Positions 8,633 to 17,304 of a DNA stretch of 64,000 nt are shown piece by piece. Below the pieces are notes generated by a model, which was not told where the DNA came from, searched no databases, and saw nothing but the letters and a program-made list of their open reading frames with translations. Numbering within the stretch: position 1 is the stretch's first letter; every line of letters starts with the position of its first letter. Made by a program: the position numbers and the translations under genes. The DNA is from Cognatundibacterium luofuense (GTDB taxonomy: Bacteria; Pseudomonadota; Gammaproteobacteria; Burkholderiales; Burkholderiaceae_D). The stretch covers positions 62,001 through 126,000 of the forward strand of contig NZ_JAGSPN010000008.1 in assembly GCF_018139685.1 (NCBI RefSeq), read 5' to 3'.

Positions 8633-9658
8633 ATGAAGCCGAATTTACCTGTTTTACGTCATATTTCTTTAAGTGCCGACAATACTTTCGGGATTGCTGC
8701 GGTTGCCGATGCCTTGATGGAAATCAGTGATGCCGCGCAACTGGCTGCGCTGGCAGCCGATCCGCAATGGTCAGCGATGCCGCGCCTGATACTGGGCGGC
8801 GGCAGTAATCTGGTCTTGTCCGATCAGATTCCGCGTCTGGTACTGAAAATGACAGGTAAGGGCATTGCGATCAGTGCTGAAGATGCGGACTATGTGTATG
8901 TGACGGCGCAGGCAGGCGAGCGCTGGCATGATCTGGTGCGCTGGACGCTGGCGCAGGGACTCGGCGGGCTGGAAAACCTGTCGCTGATTCCGGGTACAGC
9001 AGGTGCTGCGCCGGTACAGAACATCGGTGCGTACGGCCTCGAATTAAAAGATGTGTTCAGTCATCTGGAGGCATGGGATTTTGAATCCCGTACGGTGCGG
9101 CGTTTTACGCTGGAAGAATGCTGCTTTGCTTACCGCGACAGTATTTTCAAACAGGCATGGAAAGACCGTGCTGCCATTCTGAGTATTACTTTACGCCTGC
9201 CACGCCGCTGGACACCGAAACTGGCTTACGCTGATTTGCAGAAATACTTTGCCGACCGTGATATGGCTACACTCAGCGCAACGGAAATCAGCGATGGCGT
9301 CGTGCAGATTCGTCAGCAAAAACTGCCTGATCCTGCAGTCATTGGCAATGCAGGCAGTTTCTTTAAAAATCCGGTCGTCAGTGCAGCGCAGCATGCTGAA
9401 TTGCAACAGGCATTTCCGGCGCTGGTCAGCTATCCGGCAGGGGAGCAGTTCAAACTCGCCGCCGGCTGGCTGATTGATCAGTGCGGCTGGAAAGGGCAGG
9501 CGCTCGGCGCTGCCGGTGTTTATCACAAACAAGCGCTGGTGCTGGTAAATCTGGGCGGCGCTACCGGTGCCGACATTCGTGCACTGGCACAAAAGATACA
9601 ACAGGATGTGCAGAACCGGTTCGGCGTACTGCTGGAACCGGAGCCTGTTTTTGTCTGA
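8633..9658 (+). CDS. murB: UDP-N-acetylenolpyruvoylglucosamine reductase
   Basis: MurB reduces UDP-GlcNAc-enolpyruvate to UDP-MurNAc using NADPH and FAD in cytosolic peptidoglycan precursor synthesis. The 341-residue length is that of the E. coli-like type I enzyme. The FAD-binding segment LILGGGSNLVLSD, the loop LSLIPGTAGAAPVQNIGAYG, YRDSIFK, and GNAGSFFKNPVVS with its catalytic Ser are all present, and the protein ends in LEPEPVFV. The start at 8633 agrees with family N-termini but lacks a ribosome site. The gene stands alone. Confidence 0.97.
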   Translation: MKPNLPVLRHISLSADNTFGIAAVADALMEISDAAQLAALAADPQWSAMPRLILGGGSNLVLSDQIPRLVLKMTGKGIAISAEDADYVYVTAQAGERWHDLVRWTLAQGLGGLENLSLIPGTAGAAPVQNIGAYGLELKDVFSHLEAWDFESRTVRRFTLEECCFAYRDSIFKQAWKDRAAILSITLRLPRRWTPKLAYADLQKYFADRDMATLSATEISDGVVQIRQQKLPDPAVIGNAGSFFKNPVVSAAQHAELQQAFPALVSYPAGEQFKLAAGWLIDQCGWKGQALGAAGVYHKQALVLVNLGGATGADIRALAQKIQQDVQNRFGVLLEPEPVFV

Positions 9659-10046
9659 TTGTCAAAGCTTGTGAAACTGCTTCTCAATTTGTAAATTAAG
9701 ACCTATCCTTGAGGCCTGTTGATGGTATCGTCGTTATACGTTGACGGCGCTCATTGCCTTTGCTGAAAATTTTGCAAAAAAATTTCAATATGTGTATCCA
9801 TAAGTCATGGATGCGCTGTGCCGTTTCAGCCTTCAGATATTCCTGAACTGACAGGCTGATTTGTTCAGCCGCAGAGACAAAACACAATGCATCAGATTAA
9901 TATATTGAATGCATATTGCAAGCTTCGTGCGCTACATTGATACGAAGTAAAACGTACTGTGCGTGCCATCGTGAAATGTGTCGCACGGCAACAGATATTC
10001 AGAATGGACTGCGGTAACGCGGTGTCGATGTCGGATTGGTTTAGGA
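9659..10046. other. 388-nt gap upstream of the HD-GYP gene
   Basis: No credible gene is seen. The middle part is AT-rich, with a repeated AATGCAT (about 9886 and 9906) and the sequence TTGCAA-17-GATACG near 9917-9945, which is a weak promoter candidate for the HD-GYP/EAL pair. The long leader and AT-rich stretch suggest regulation, but no known riboswitch was recognised. Confidence 0.4.
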
Positions 10047-11741
10047 ATGCGCGAAAAAAGAAAATTACGTCAGAGTCTGGTAATCAGCGTTCATGACTTG
10101 CGCACTGGCATGTTTGTCAGTGAACTCGATCGTCCGTGGGAAGAGACGAGTTTTCTGATTCAGGGTTTTCTGCTGACAGAGTTGCTGGATCTGCAAACCC
10201 TGAAGAACATGGTCAGCCATGTCACGATCGATCCCAGCCGCAGTGATCAGTCTTCTTTACTGCATCTGCCGTGGGACAGTTTTCACGAAGAAGTGGCAGA
10301 TATCACGCCGGATTTTGAAAAAACGGTTCCCGGCGTCCGTGTCGTGTATACCGCACCACCCGGACATAATTCGGTGATGGACAAAGTGAAGCAAGTCCTG
10401 AAACCGGAGCCGCCGCGCGTACCGGGCTCTGCGATTCGTGATGCACGCCGTATGGCTGGCAATGGTCAGGTGCGACAGCCGGCGCCGTATTTTCTGCGTT
10501 ACGAGGTACACGCTGCTGAACAGCGGGATGAAACCAAAGCAGAAAGCAGCAGCAGTCTGCTGCCACCATCGAACGCTTCCTTCTCACAGTTTATCGCCAC
10601 GCTGTATCCGCGTGATGTGGTCTATGCACCACTTAGTTTGTATGAAAAGGTACAAGACTGGGTGGTGTCATGGAACCGTGCGAAGCCGGTCGGCGATACC
10701 CGTCAGCGCCGCCATTTCCCGCGCCGCCAGCGCCATCCGGATTACATCCCTGACAATTTGCATCTGGTCATTTATAAAGACCGTGCACCGATGCAGGAAG
10801 AGCTGGTGCGGGCCAGCCATGCAATTGAACGGACCACAGAGTTTCTGCACACGATGTACGAAGACTTGCGCGAAGGGCGCGAGCTGACGGTGGAGCAGGT
10901 GCAGCCAGCGGTGCAGTTGCTGTCGGAATCGGTGATTGCCAACCCGTCTGCACTGATGTGGCTGGTTCGCATGCAAAGCGAGGATGTGGAAACCTATAAC
11001 CACGGCATCAAGGTTGCTGTGTATCTGATGGTGCTGGGACGTTATCTGGGCTTCGCCCGTCCGCAACTGAATGAACTGGGGCTGATCGGTTTGTTACTGG
11101 ATGTTGGTAAGCTGAATCTGCCGGACGATGTACTGAAAAAACCGGGAAAGCTGGAACCGGACGAAATGGACATGATGCGCACCCATGTCGAAGCCAGCCT
11201 GAATAAACTGCAGAGTAACGGGCCCTTGTCCCATAACGTGTATCTGGGCATCAGTCAGCATCACGAGCGCATGGATGGCAGTGGTTATCCGGCCGGACTG
11301 AAAGGCGCTGAAATCAGTATTTTCGGACGTATGGCGGCGATTGCCGACAGCTTTGCAGCGATGACTTCCGAGCGCTCCTATGACTCAACCCGTTCAGCCT
11401 TCGATGCCATGAAGGAATTGTTCAAAGAAGCAGGGCCGCAGTTGCATGAGCCACTGGTGGAAGATTTTGTGCAGGCGATCGGTATTTTCCCGGTCGGTAG
11501 CCTGATCGAGTTATCCACTGGCGAAGCGGCGATTGTGCTGGAGCACAACAAAGTCCGCCGTCTGGAACCCAAAATTCTGGTGCTGACCGATGCGAATAAA
11601 AAAGAGCGTGAGCAACCTGCCGTGATGAATCTGATGCGTCAGGAAGTGTTGTCAGGGAAAGAAGCGGTTCGCATTCTGCGTGGTTTGCCCGATGGTGCTT
11701 ACGGCATCGACAGTCGTCGTTTTTATCAGGCGAGAGCTTAA
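10047..11741 (+). CDS. DUF3391 / HD-GYP domain protein with an altered HD motif
   Basis: HD-GYP proteins hydrolyse c-di-GMP at a di-iron or tri-iron site. The protein (about 564 residues from the ATG at 10047; the ribosome site is weak) has an N-terminal DUF3391-like region (LVISVHDLRTGMFVSELDRPWEETSFL, residues 11-37), an arginine-rich linker (about 216-232) and a C-terminal HD-GYP domain. The GYP motif HHERMDGSGYP (405-415) is intact, as are H319, H380 and D434. In the HD pair, however, the histidine is replaced by Leu (LLLDVGK, L351-D352; codon CTG at 11097). One metal ligand is therefore lost, and activity may be low or changed. The stop overlaps the start of the EAL gene (TAATG), so the two are translationally coupled. 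Confidence 0.9.
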   Translation: MREKRKLRQSLVISVHDLRTGMFVSELDRPWEETSFLIQGFLLTELLDLQTLKNMVSHVTIDPSRSDQSSLLHLPWDSFHEEVADITPDFEKTVPGVRVVYTAPPGHNSVMDKVKQVLKPEPPRVPGSAIRDARRMAGNGQVRQPAPYFLRYEVHAAEQRDETKAESSSSLLPPSNASFSQFIATLYPRDVVYAPLSLYEKVQDWVVSWNRAKPVGDTRQRRHFPRRQRHPDYIPDNLHLVIYKDRAPMQEELVRASHAIERTTEFLHTMYEDLREGRELTVEQVQPAVQLLSESVIANPSALMWLVRMQSEDVETYNHGIKVAVYLMVLGRYLGFARPQLNELGLIGLLLDVGKLNLPDDVLKKPGKLEPDEMDMMRTHVEASLNKLQSNGPLSHNVYLGISQHHERMDGSGYPAGLKGAEISIFGRMAAIADSFAAMTSERSYDSTRSAFDAMKELFKEAGPQLHEPLVEDFVQAIGIFPVGSLIELSTGEAAIVLEHNKVRRLEPKILVLTDANKKEREQPAVMNLMRQEVLSGKEAVRILRGLPDGAYGIDSRRFYQARA

Positions 11742-13033
11742 TGGATACAGAACAACATCGCGCAAGCTGCCTGCATCACTGCGCTGAATTTGCCGTGCGT
11801 TTGCAGCAGGAAATTGATAATGCCAGACCGGAACGTACGCTGGCGCTGCTGGTGCTGCATTTACAGCGCAGCGACCGGATTATTTCCCTGATTTCTCCAA
11901 GCTACGCCGATGTGATCCGGCAGCGCTTGTGGGAGCGTCTGCGTCCCGGGCTGCGCGATCAGGATGTGGCCGTGTTTGCCAGCGATAACGAATGCTGGCT
12001 GATGCTGCCGGGGCTGGCCGCACCGGAACTGGTACTGCTGGCGATACACCGTATCCTGACCACGCTGGATGTCCCACTGATGCTGGACAGCCACAGCGTA
12101 CATTTCAGCCCCAGCATCGGTGTGGCAGTCACGCCGGTGACGGGTCTGACATCCACCACCATGATACGCATGGCGGATCAGGCGCAGAAGCGGGCCGCGG
12201 CAGAACATTTACGCTATGCATTTGCCGAGCAGGATATTAAAACCAGCCTGCTGCCGGAAAATCTGCCCAAGCTGGTGGCGGAAGTGATCGAAGCGAATGC
12301 GCTGAATGTGGTCTATCAGCCGAAAGTCGATATTCACACCAATCGCGTGGTGGCAGTCGAGGCACTGGTGCGCTGGCCGTCGGATCATCCGCAGTTTGTA
12401 CCGGTCAATGAGCTGATTGAAACGGTGGAACGCTGCGGTATGGTGGAAGCGCTGACCCTGCAGGTGCTGACCACGGTATTGCGCGAGTCCTCCGGCTGGC
12501 AGGCGCAGGGGCTGGATGTGAAAATCTGGATCAATCTGTCAGCCCGTTTGCTGAACCAGCCTGAATTGCCGCGCACACTGGCGCATAAGCTGGAAGTCTG
12601 GTTTGCCGCGTCCGGCAGCATCGGTCTGGAAATCACGGAAAGTGCGCTGATCCGCGATCTGGAGCAAACCGTGGAAGTGCTGACTGAACTCAAGCGTCTG
12701 GGCTTTGAGCTGGCGATTGATGATTTCGGTACTGGTTATTCATCGCTGGCGTATCTGCGCCGCTTCCCGATTGATGAGTTGAAAATCGACCGCGTATTCG
12801 TCGATTCCATGACCGATTCGGTACAGGATGAACAAATCGTCAAAAGTATCGTCGATCTGGCGCACAACTTTGGTTTGCCAGTGGTGGCTGAAGGTGCAGA
12901 GCGGGTTGAAACCGTGGAGATGCTCAGAAAGATGGGTTGTGATCAGGTGCAAGGGTATTACTTTGCGAAACCGATGCCAGCCAGTCAGTTACTCAAGTGG
13001 TGTGCAGATTTTCATTTGAAGCATGCCCGCTAG
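11741..13033 (+). CDS. Degenerate GGDEF - EAL protein, probable c-di-GMP phosphodiesterase
   Basis: The 430-residue protein has an N-terminal GGDEF-like fold whose signature is lost (SDNEC at residues 81-85), so no cyclase activity is expected. Its C-terminal EAL domain looks catalytically complete: VEALVRW (EAL at 207-209), INLSARLL, LEITESAL, AIDDFGTGYSSL, ELKIDRVFV, VVAEGAE and QGYYFAKPM. EAL domains linearise c-di-GMP to pGpG. No membrane segment is seen, so the protein is cytosolic. It overlaps the HD-GYP gene by one base. The pair is presumably one transcript, and both partners would lower c-di-GMP or sense it. Confidence 0.94.
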   Translation: MDTEQHRASCLHHCAEFAVRLQQEIDNARPERTLALLVLHLQRSDRIISLISPSYADVIRQRLWERLRPGLRDQDVAVFASDNECWLMLPGLAAPELVLLAIHRILTTLDVPLMLDSHSVHFSPSIGVAVTPVTGLTSTTMIRMADQAQKRAAAEHLRYAFAEQDIKTSLLPENLPKLVAEVIEANALNVVYQPKVDIHTNRVVAVEALVRWPSDHPQFVPVNELIETVERCGMVEALTLQVLTTVLRESSGWQAQGLDVKIWINLSARLLNQPELPRTLAHKLEVWFAASGSIGLEITESALIRDLEQTVEVLTELKRLGFELAIDDFGTGYSSLAYLRRFPIDELKIDRVFVDSMTDSVQDEQIVKSIVDLAHNFGLPVVAEGAERVETVEMLRKMGCDQVQGYYFAKPMPASQLLKWCADFHLKHAR

Positions 13034-13042
13034 CCCAGGGAA

Positions 13043-13083
13043 TTCGCGGACGACGACAAAAAATTGTGCAGGAGTCCGCATTT
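13043..13083 (-). repeat. Intergenic repeat, diverged copy
   Basis: On the minus strand, AAATGCGGACTCCTGCACAA followed by a GTCGTC-containing segment resembles the repeats at 7840, 32269 and 35796 (for example 18 of 21 positions against 32270-32290). Again it lies between convergent genes. Confidence 0.5.
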
Positions 13084-13117
13084 CAGGCGATTTTCAGCGT
13101 TTTCAGGCAGTCTGAAA

Positions 13118-13140
13118 CAGGTAGCACGGTTCGCTACCTG
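13118..13140. other. Hairpin between convergent genes
   Basis: CAGGTAGC and GCTACCTG can pair around a short loop. No T run follows on the plus strand, and only a short one on the minus strand, so it is a weak terminator at best. Confidence 0.4.
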
Positions 13141-13153
13141 CCTTGCTGATTCT

Positions 13154-13780
13154 TCAGCGCGTACAACCAAATTCAGCCAGCTGCTTATTCACATCTTCCG
13201 GCTTGTACGGTGCATTCTGTTTCGCTTCTCCTGTCAGTCCCTGTTGCTGCTGCCCAAGTCCTGACAAGGCGGTGCGCAGTTTGTCGCACAATTCTTTTTG
13301 TTGCGGGCCGCTGGCGGGTTTGGCGGCAGGGGCTGCCGCTTGTGGCGCAGATGCTGCTGCCGGTTTCGCTTCCGCAACCGGAGCTGCCTGACGCGCACCA
13401 TTGCGTTCAGCGACTCTGTCCATACACAGCTTTTCAATCTGCTGTTTGATTTCCAGCGAATTGCCTTTCAGGCTGTACACATCGCTGACCAGACGGCGAC
13501 GGTCTTCAGAATCGGAACCTTCCATCGCGCGGGCCAGCGTCGCACCGGCTTCCCGCATCCATGCAATGCGCTTGGCTTCGTCACCCTGACGCACACACAC
13601 CGGATCAACCGCTGCTTTGGGCTGCGCCGGCGGCGCTTCTGCCTGACTGATGATCTGACCCTTCTGGCCCGGCGCACACGCATGATCCTGATAGCTGTTG
13701 CCGCATTTGTACATGGTCTGTGCCATGGCCGGTAATGCCATCATCAGTAAACAACCCGGTATCAGCGTGCTTTTGCGCAT
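13154..13780 (-). CDS. Secreted DUF4124-like protein
   Basis: A protein of about 208 residues starts at 13780 with ribosome site AAGAGGAAAGCC. A signal peptide (MRKSTLIPGCLLMMALPAMA) is followed by MYKCGNSYQDHACAPGQKGQ, which resembles the short DUF4124 motif (YKC...YQD.PC) common in beta- and gammaproteobacterial periplasmic proteins. The middle part contains KRIAWMREAGATLARAMEGSD, the C-terminal half is rich in Ala and Pro, and the protein ends in EFGCTR. Six cysteines remain after the signal peptide, so disulfides are likely. Its function is not known. It lies 10 nt downstream of uup, so it may be co-transcribed with it. Confidence 0.75.
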   Translation of the reverse strand: MRKSTLIPGCLLMMALPAMAQTMYKCGNSYQDHACAPGQKGQIISQAEAPPAQPKAAVDPVCVRQGDEAKRIAWMREAGATLARAMEGSDSEDRRRLVSDVYSLKGNSLEIKQQIEKLCMDRVAERNGARQAAPVAEAKPAAASAPQAAAPAAKPASGPQQKELCDKLRTALSGLGQQQQGLTGEAKQNAPYKPEDVNKQLAEFGCTR

Positions 13781-13790
13781 GGCTTTCCTC

Positions 13791-15704
13791 TTAGTTTTGT
13801 TTGCTTTCAATCGCTTCCCAGCGCTCCAGCGCATTCAGCAATTGTTCATCCAGTTCAGCATAGCGGCTGTGCAACTGGTTAGCACGGTCAGGGCCGTTTT
13901 TATACAGATCAGCATCATTTAACTGCGCTGTAATGTCTGCCTGTTCCGCTTCCAGTTTTGCAATCAGCGCCGGTAATTCATCCAGCTCGCGCTGTTCTTT
14001 GTAGCTCAGTTTCTTGCGTGCGCCAGCTGCTTTGTTATCTTCCGCAGGTTTGGCCGCTGCCTTTTCCTGTTTCGGTGCTGCCGCTTTGTCAGCCTGTTGC
14101 TGGGACAGTGTGCGCTGATAGCGCTCCCAGTCCGTATAGCCGCCGACATATTCACGCCACAGACCGTCGCCTTCCGATGCAATGACCTGTGTGACCACAT
14201 TGTCGAGGAAGGTACGGTCATGGCTGACCAGAAATACCGTGCCGTCGTAATCGGTCAGCAATTCTTCCAGCAATTCCAGCGTATCGATGTCCAGATCATT
14301 AGTCGGTTCGTCCAGCACCAGCACATTGGCCGGTTTCGCAAACAAACGCGCCAGCAGCAAACGGTTACGCTCGCCACCGGACAAAGATTTGACCGGAGAA
14401 CGTGCGCGTTCCGGTGCAAACAGGAAGTCACCCAGATACGACATCACGTGCTTGCGCTGACCATTGACTTCGACCCAGTCACTGCCCGGAGAAATGGTTT
14501 CAGCCAGACTGATTTCTTCATTCAGTTGCGCCCGCATCTGGTCAAAATACGCGACTTGCAGACGCGCACCTTGTTTCACCGTACCGCTATCCGGTGCCAG
14601 TTCGCCCAGAATCAGTTTCAGCAGGGTGGTTTTACCCGCACCGTTCGGCCCGATCAGACCGACTTTATCGCCACGCATCAGCGTGCCGGTGAATTGCTGC
14701 ACCACGCGCTTATCGCCGTAGATTTTGCTGACAGCTTCCAGCTCTGCAACGATCTTGCCGGAACGTTCGCCGGTGGTGATATCCAGTTTGACCTGACCCT
14801 GCTGATCGCGGCGTGCACTGCGTTCCAGACGCATTTGCTCCAGACGGCGCACACGGCCTTCATCACGGCAACGGCGTGCTTTGACACCTTTACGTATCCA
14901 GACTTCTTCCTGCGCCAGTAACTTATCGAACTTCGCATTCTCAGTTTCTTCGATATCCAGCAATTCTGCTTTACGTGTCTGATAGGCGGCAAAGTTACCG
15001 GGGAAAGACAACAGGCGACCACGGTCCAGCTCCACGATGCGGGTGGCGACATTGTCCAGAAAACTACGGTCATGCGTGATAAACAGAATCGATCCGCGGA
15101 ATTCACGCAGCAAGCCTTCCAGCCACTGAATCGAAGAGAAATCCAGATGGTTAGTCGGTTCGTCGAGCAGCAACACATCCGGTCCGCTGACCAGTGCCGC
15201 TGCCAGCGCCACCCGCTTACGGGTACCACCGGATAAGCTGCCTACCGTTACTGACTTATCCAGATTCAGTTTCGCCAGCACGGTTTCCACTTTGTTCGGC
15301 AGATTCCAGGCATCGGCCGCATCCAGTTTCAGCTGAATGTCATGCATCTTATCCATCACCGCCGCATCATCATCACCACCAAATTGCCCCGTCAGGCTTT
15401 CGTATTCCTGCAGTAATTGCTGCCACTCACCAAGTCCGCTGGCAACTGCGTCAAACACCGAGATTTCGGGCGCAAATTGCGGCTCCTGCTCAACATAAGC
15501 AATGCGTATACCTTGCTGCATGACCAGCAGGCCATCATCCATACGCGAGGTTTTCGCGATGATTTTCAGTAAGGACGATTTGCCGGTGCCGTTGCGGCCG
15601 ATTAAGCCGACACGCTCACCGGCCTCCAGCGAAAATTCAGCATGATCCAGCAATGCAACGTGGCCGAATGCCAGTTGGGCATTGGTCAGAGAAATAACTG
15701 CCAT
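13791..15704 (-). CDS. uup: ABC-F family ATPase Uup
   Basis: The protein has about 637 residues from the ATG at 15704; an earlier in-frame start would only add a non-conserved extension. It carries two ABC ATPase domains without membrane segments. Domain 1 has GRNGTGKSSLL, LSGGTRKRVALA and VLLLDEPTNHLD. Domain 2 has GPNGAGKTTLL, LSGGERNRLLLA and VLVLDEPTNDLD. A lysine- and alanine-rich linker leads to a C-terminal coiled coil (about 570-637), which marks Uup among ABC-F proteins. These act on ribosomes or nucleic acid; E. coli Uup is linked to precise transposon excision and ribosome function. Confidence 0.93.
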   Translation of the reverse strand: MAVISLTNAQLAFGHVALLDHAEFSLEAGERVGLIGRNGTGKSSLLKIIAKTSRMDDGLLVMQQGIRIAYVEQEPQFAPEISVFDAVASGLGEWQQLLQEYESLTGQFGGDDDAAVMDKMHDIQLKLDAADAWNLPNKVETVLAKLNLDKSVTVGSLSGGTRKRVALAAALVSGPDVLLLDEPTNHLDFSSIQWLEGLLREFRGSILFITHDRSFLDNVATRIVELDRGRLLSFPGNFAAYQTRKAELLDIEETENAKFDKLLAQEEVWIRKGVKARRCRDEGRVRRLEQMRLERSARRDQQGQVKLDITTGERSGKIVAELEAVSKIYGDKRVVQQFTGTLMRGDKVGLIGPNGAGKTTLLKLILGELAPDSGTVKQGARLQVAYFDQMRAQLNEEISLAETISPGSDWVEVNGQRKHVMSYLGDFLFAPERARSPVKSLSGGERNRLLLARLFAKPANVLVLDEPTNDLDIDTLELLEELLTDYDGTVFLVSHDRTFLDNVVTQVIASEGDGLWREYVGGYTDWERYQRTLSQQQADKAAAPKQEKAAAKPAEDNKAAGARKKLSYKEQRELDELPALIAKLEAEQADITAQLNDADLYKNGPDRANQLHSRYAELDEQLLNALERWEAIESKQN

Positions 15705-15809
15705 AAGGGATTCCGAGTCAGAAACAGAGCAGTGCAGCGGCGCTGCACACAAAACGCGCTATTGTACGTCAAGCCCGCAGTGCGAAGGGTAAAACCCGTC
15801 CCCGCCGAA

Positions 15810-15838
15810 TTGATTGTTAGCAGCATGTCAGGTAAGAT
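15810..15838 (+). promoter_or_regulatory. Promoter of tRNA-Arg
   Basis: TTGATT and TAAGAT are separated by 17 nt and lie about 40 nt upstream of the mature tRNA 5' end. This is a good sigma-70 match in the position expected for a tRNA gene. Confidence 0.6.
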
Positions 15839-15875
15839 ACCGCGCTTGCTGTGCCGCCGCGCACAGACACCGCGT

Positions 15876-15950
15876 CTCGCCGTAGTTCAATGGATAGAAC
15901 GTATGCCTCCTAAGCGTAAGATACAGGTTCGATTCCTGTCGGCGGGACCA
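15876..15950 (+). tRNA. tRNA-Arg (anticodon CCU)
   Basis: The sequence folds as a complete cloverleaf. The acceptor is CTCGCCG / CGGCGGG with an A discriminator and an encoded CCA. The D arm is GTTCAATGGATAGAAC, the anticodon stem TATGC / GCGTA encloses the loop CTCCTAA (anticodon CCT), and the T arm is ACAGG-TTCGATT-CCTGT. It reads AGG codons. The D arm closely resembles that of E. coli tRNA-Arg(CCU). The first acceptor pair is C1-G72 and the second is a T-G wobble, which is slightly unusual. Confidence 0.95.
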
Positions 15951-16123
15951 GTGTTTTTCTGATGCAGTTCTCTTTTTCTTCCGTTTCTCCCCTTCCTGTC
16001 TGTTGCCGTGGTCTGGTGAGCTTTGGCTTGTCATTTGAATATCGTTGTATTTTTACTAGCTTAGGTTTTTGATTATAAAAACCAGTTATAGTCGGCTCCT
16101 GATATTCAACCGGAGGGAGCCAC

Positions 16124-17224
16124 ATGCGTCGCTTTGCAGCCGTTGTTGCATTAACTACCCTGAGTCTGTCGCAGGATGTGCTGGCCAGTCGCTTCAGCCT
16201 TGGCGTCAGCCGGGATAAATATGGCGAGTCCGTTGCCAACGATATGAATAATGCCGGTCAGGTGGCGCTGGTCGTGCGTGACAAAGACGGTACGCCGCAT
16301 GCCGCATTCTTTGAGCGCGGCAAGGTCAGTTTGCTGGAAACCGGTGGTGAAATCGCCAGTGAAGCAAACCGGATTAATCGCTTCGGCGAAGTGATCGGTT
16401 CTGTGCAGCGCGATAACGGCTGGCAGGCAGTCATTTTTCATCAGTCGCAAAATCCGACCATGCTTGGCACGCTCGGAGGGCGCAGCAGTCATGGCCTGGC
16501 ACTGAATAATGCCGGTGAAGCAGTCGGTTTTTCGGATCTGGCAGACGGCAACTGGCATGCATTTTTTTATCGTCCGGGGCAGGGGATGCGTGATCTCGGT
16601 ACGCTGGGCGGCAATATCAGTTATGCAGTGGCGATGAATGATACCGGGCAGGTGGCGGGTACTTCAGTGACTTCCGGTGGTTACCGGCACGCATTTTTGT
16701 ACGATCCGCAAAAAGGAATGCAGGATCTGGGTACGCTGGGCGGACGTTACAGTTCAGCAAATGCCATCAACAAACACGGCGTGGTGGCAGGAATGTCGGA
16801 AATGCCGGATCGCAGTAAGCATGCATTTGTGTATGACGGCAAAACCATGAAAGACTTAGGCGCACTGATTGGTTACGGCGACAGCGTGGCGACCGGTATC
16901 AATGACGATGGTCATGTTGTTGGCATCGTTGATCTTGAACACATCCGGCTGGCGTTTGTCTGGCGCGATAACAAAATGCTGGTACATCCGAGCGGCAAAA
17001 GTCTGTATCTGACGAATGCCATTAATAATGCGGGTCAGGTAGTCGGTGCCGTCTATGACCGCGGACTGGAGGCAGCTGCCATGCCGTCAGCAACACGCCC
17101 GTTTGTCGATCATGGTGGCGACACGATACTCTGGTTTAATGTCGCGATGGCTGTGGTAGCAGGCGTGCTGGTCTTTTTCCGCCGACGTATTTTCAGTATG
17201 CTGAGGGCACCGAACACTTTGTAG
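16124..17224 (+). CDS. HAF-repeat exported protein with C-terminal membrane anchor
   Basis: A 366-residue protein starts at 16124 behind a strong GGAGGGAG ribosome site. A signal peptide (MRRFAAVVALTTLSLSQDVLA) is followed by several repeats of the HAF type: HAFFYRPGQGMRDLGTLGG, then HAFLYDPQKGMQDLGTLGG, then HAFVYDGKTMKDLGALIG. Each is followed by a segment of the type A.A.N..G.V.G. The repeats cover about residues 30-310 and probably form a beta-propeller-like fold. The C-terminus has one hydrophobic helix (LWFNVAMAVVAGVLVFF) and the basic tail RRRIF, similar in layout to a sorting signal, but no PEP motif is seen. The function is unknown. Confidence 0.85.
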   Translation: MRRFAAVVALTTLSLSQDVLASRFSLGVSRDKYGESVANDMNNAGQVALVVRDKDGTPHAAFFERGKVSLLETGGEIASEANRINRFGEVIGSVQRDNGWQAVIFHQSQNPTMLGTLGGRSSHGLALNNAGEAVGFSDLADGNWHAFFYRPGQGMRDLGTLGGNISYAVAMNDTGQVAGTSVTSGGYRHAFLYDPQKGMQDLGTLGGRYSSANAINKHGVVAGMSEMPDRSKHAFVYDGKTMKDLGALIGYGDSVATGINDDGHVVGIVDLEHIRLAFVWRDNKMLVHPSGKSLYLTNAINNAGQVVGAVYDRGLEAAAMPSATRPFVDHGGDTILWFNVAMAVVAGVLVFFRRRIFSMLRAPNTL

Positions 17225-17251
17225 CAAGTGCAGATTCATGTTCCGCGCAAT

Positions 17252-17283
17252 AAAAAAGGATGCATATGCATCCTTTTTGTTTT
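17252..17283. terminator. Bidirectional terminator (HAF gene / LysE-type gene)
   Basis: A perfect palindromic hairpin, AAAAAGGATGCA paired with TGCATCCTTTTT, lies between the two convergent genes. Confidence 0.85.
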
Positions 17284-17304
17284 GTGCAGCCAGTGAAAAA
17301 ACGG

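Noticed and set aside
9696-9887. Small minus-strand frame upstream of the HD-GYP gene
   Set aside because: No ribosome site, no recognisable pattern, and an AT-rich non-coding appearance.
14097-14921. Long plus-strand reading frame of 274 codons
   Set aside because: It runs antisense to uup, whose ABC motifs are perfect; its product has no recognisable domain and a composition typical of a shadow frame.
17225-17304. Another copy of the convergent-gap repeat between the HAF and LysE-type genes
   Set aside because: Only the terminator palindrome is present; no match to the AAATGCGG or GTCGTCGGCAG parts.
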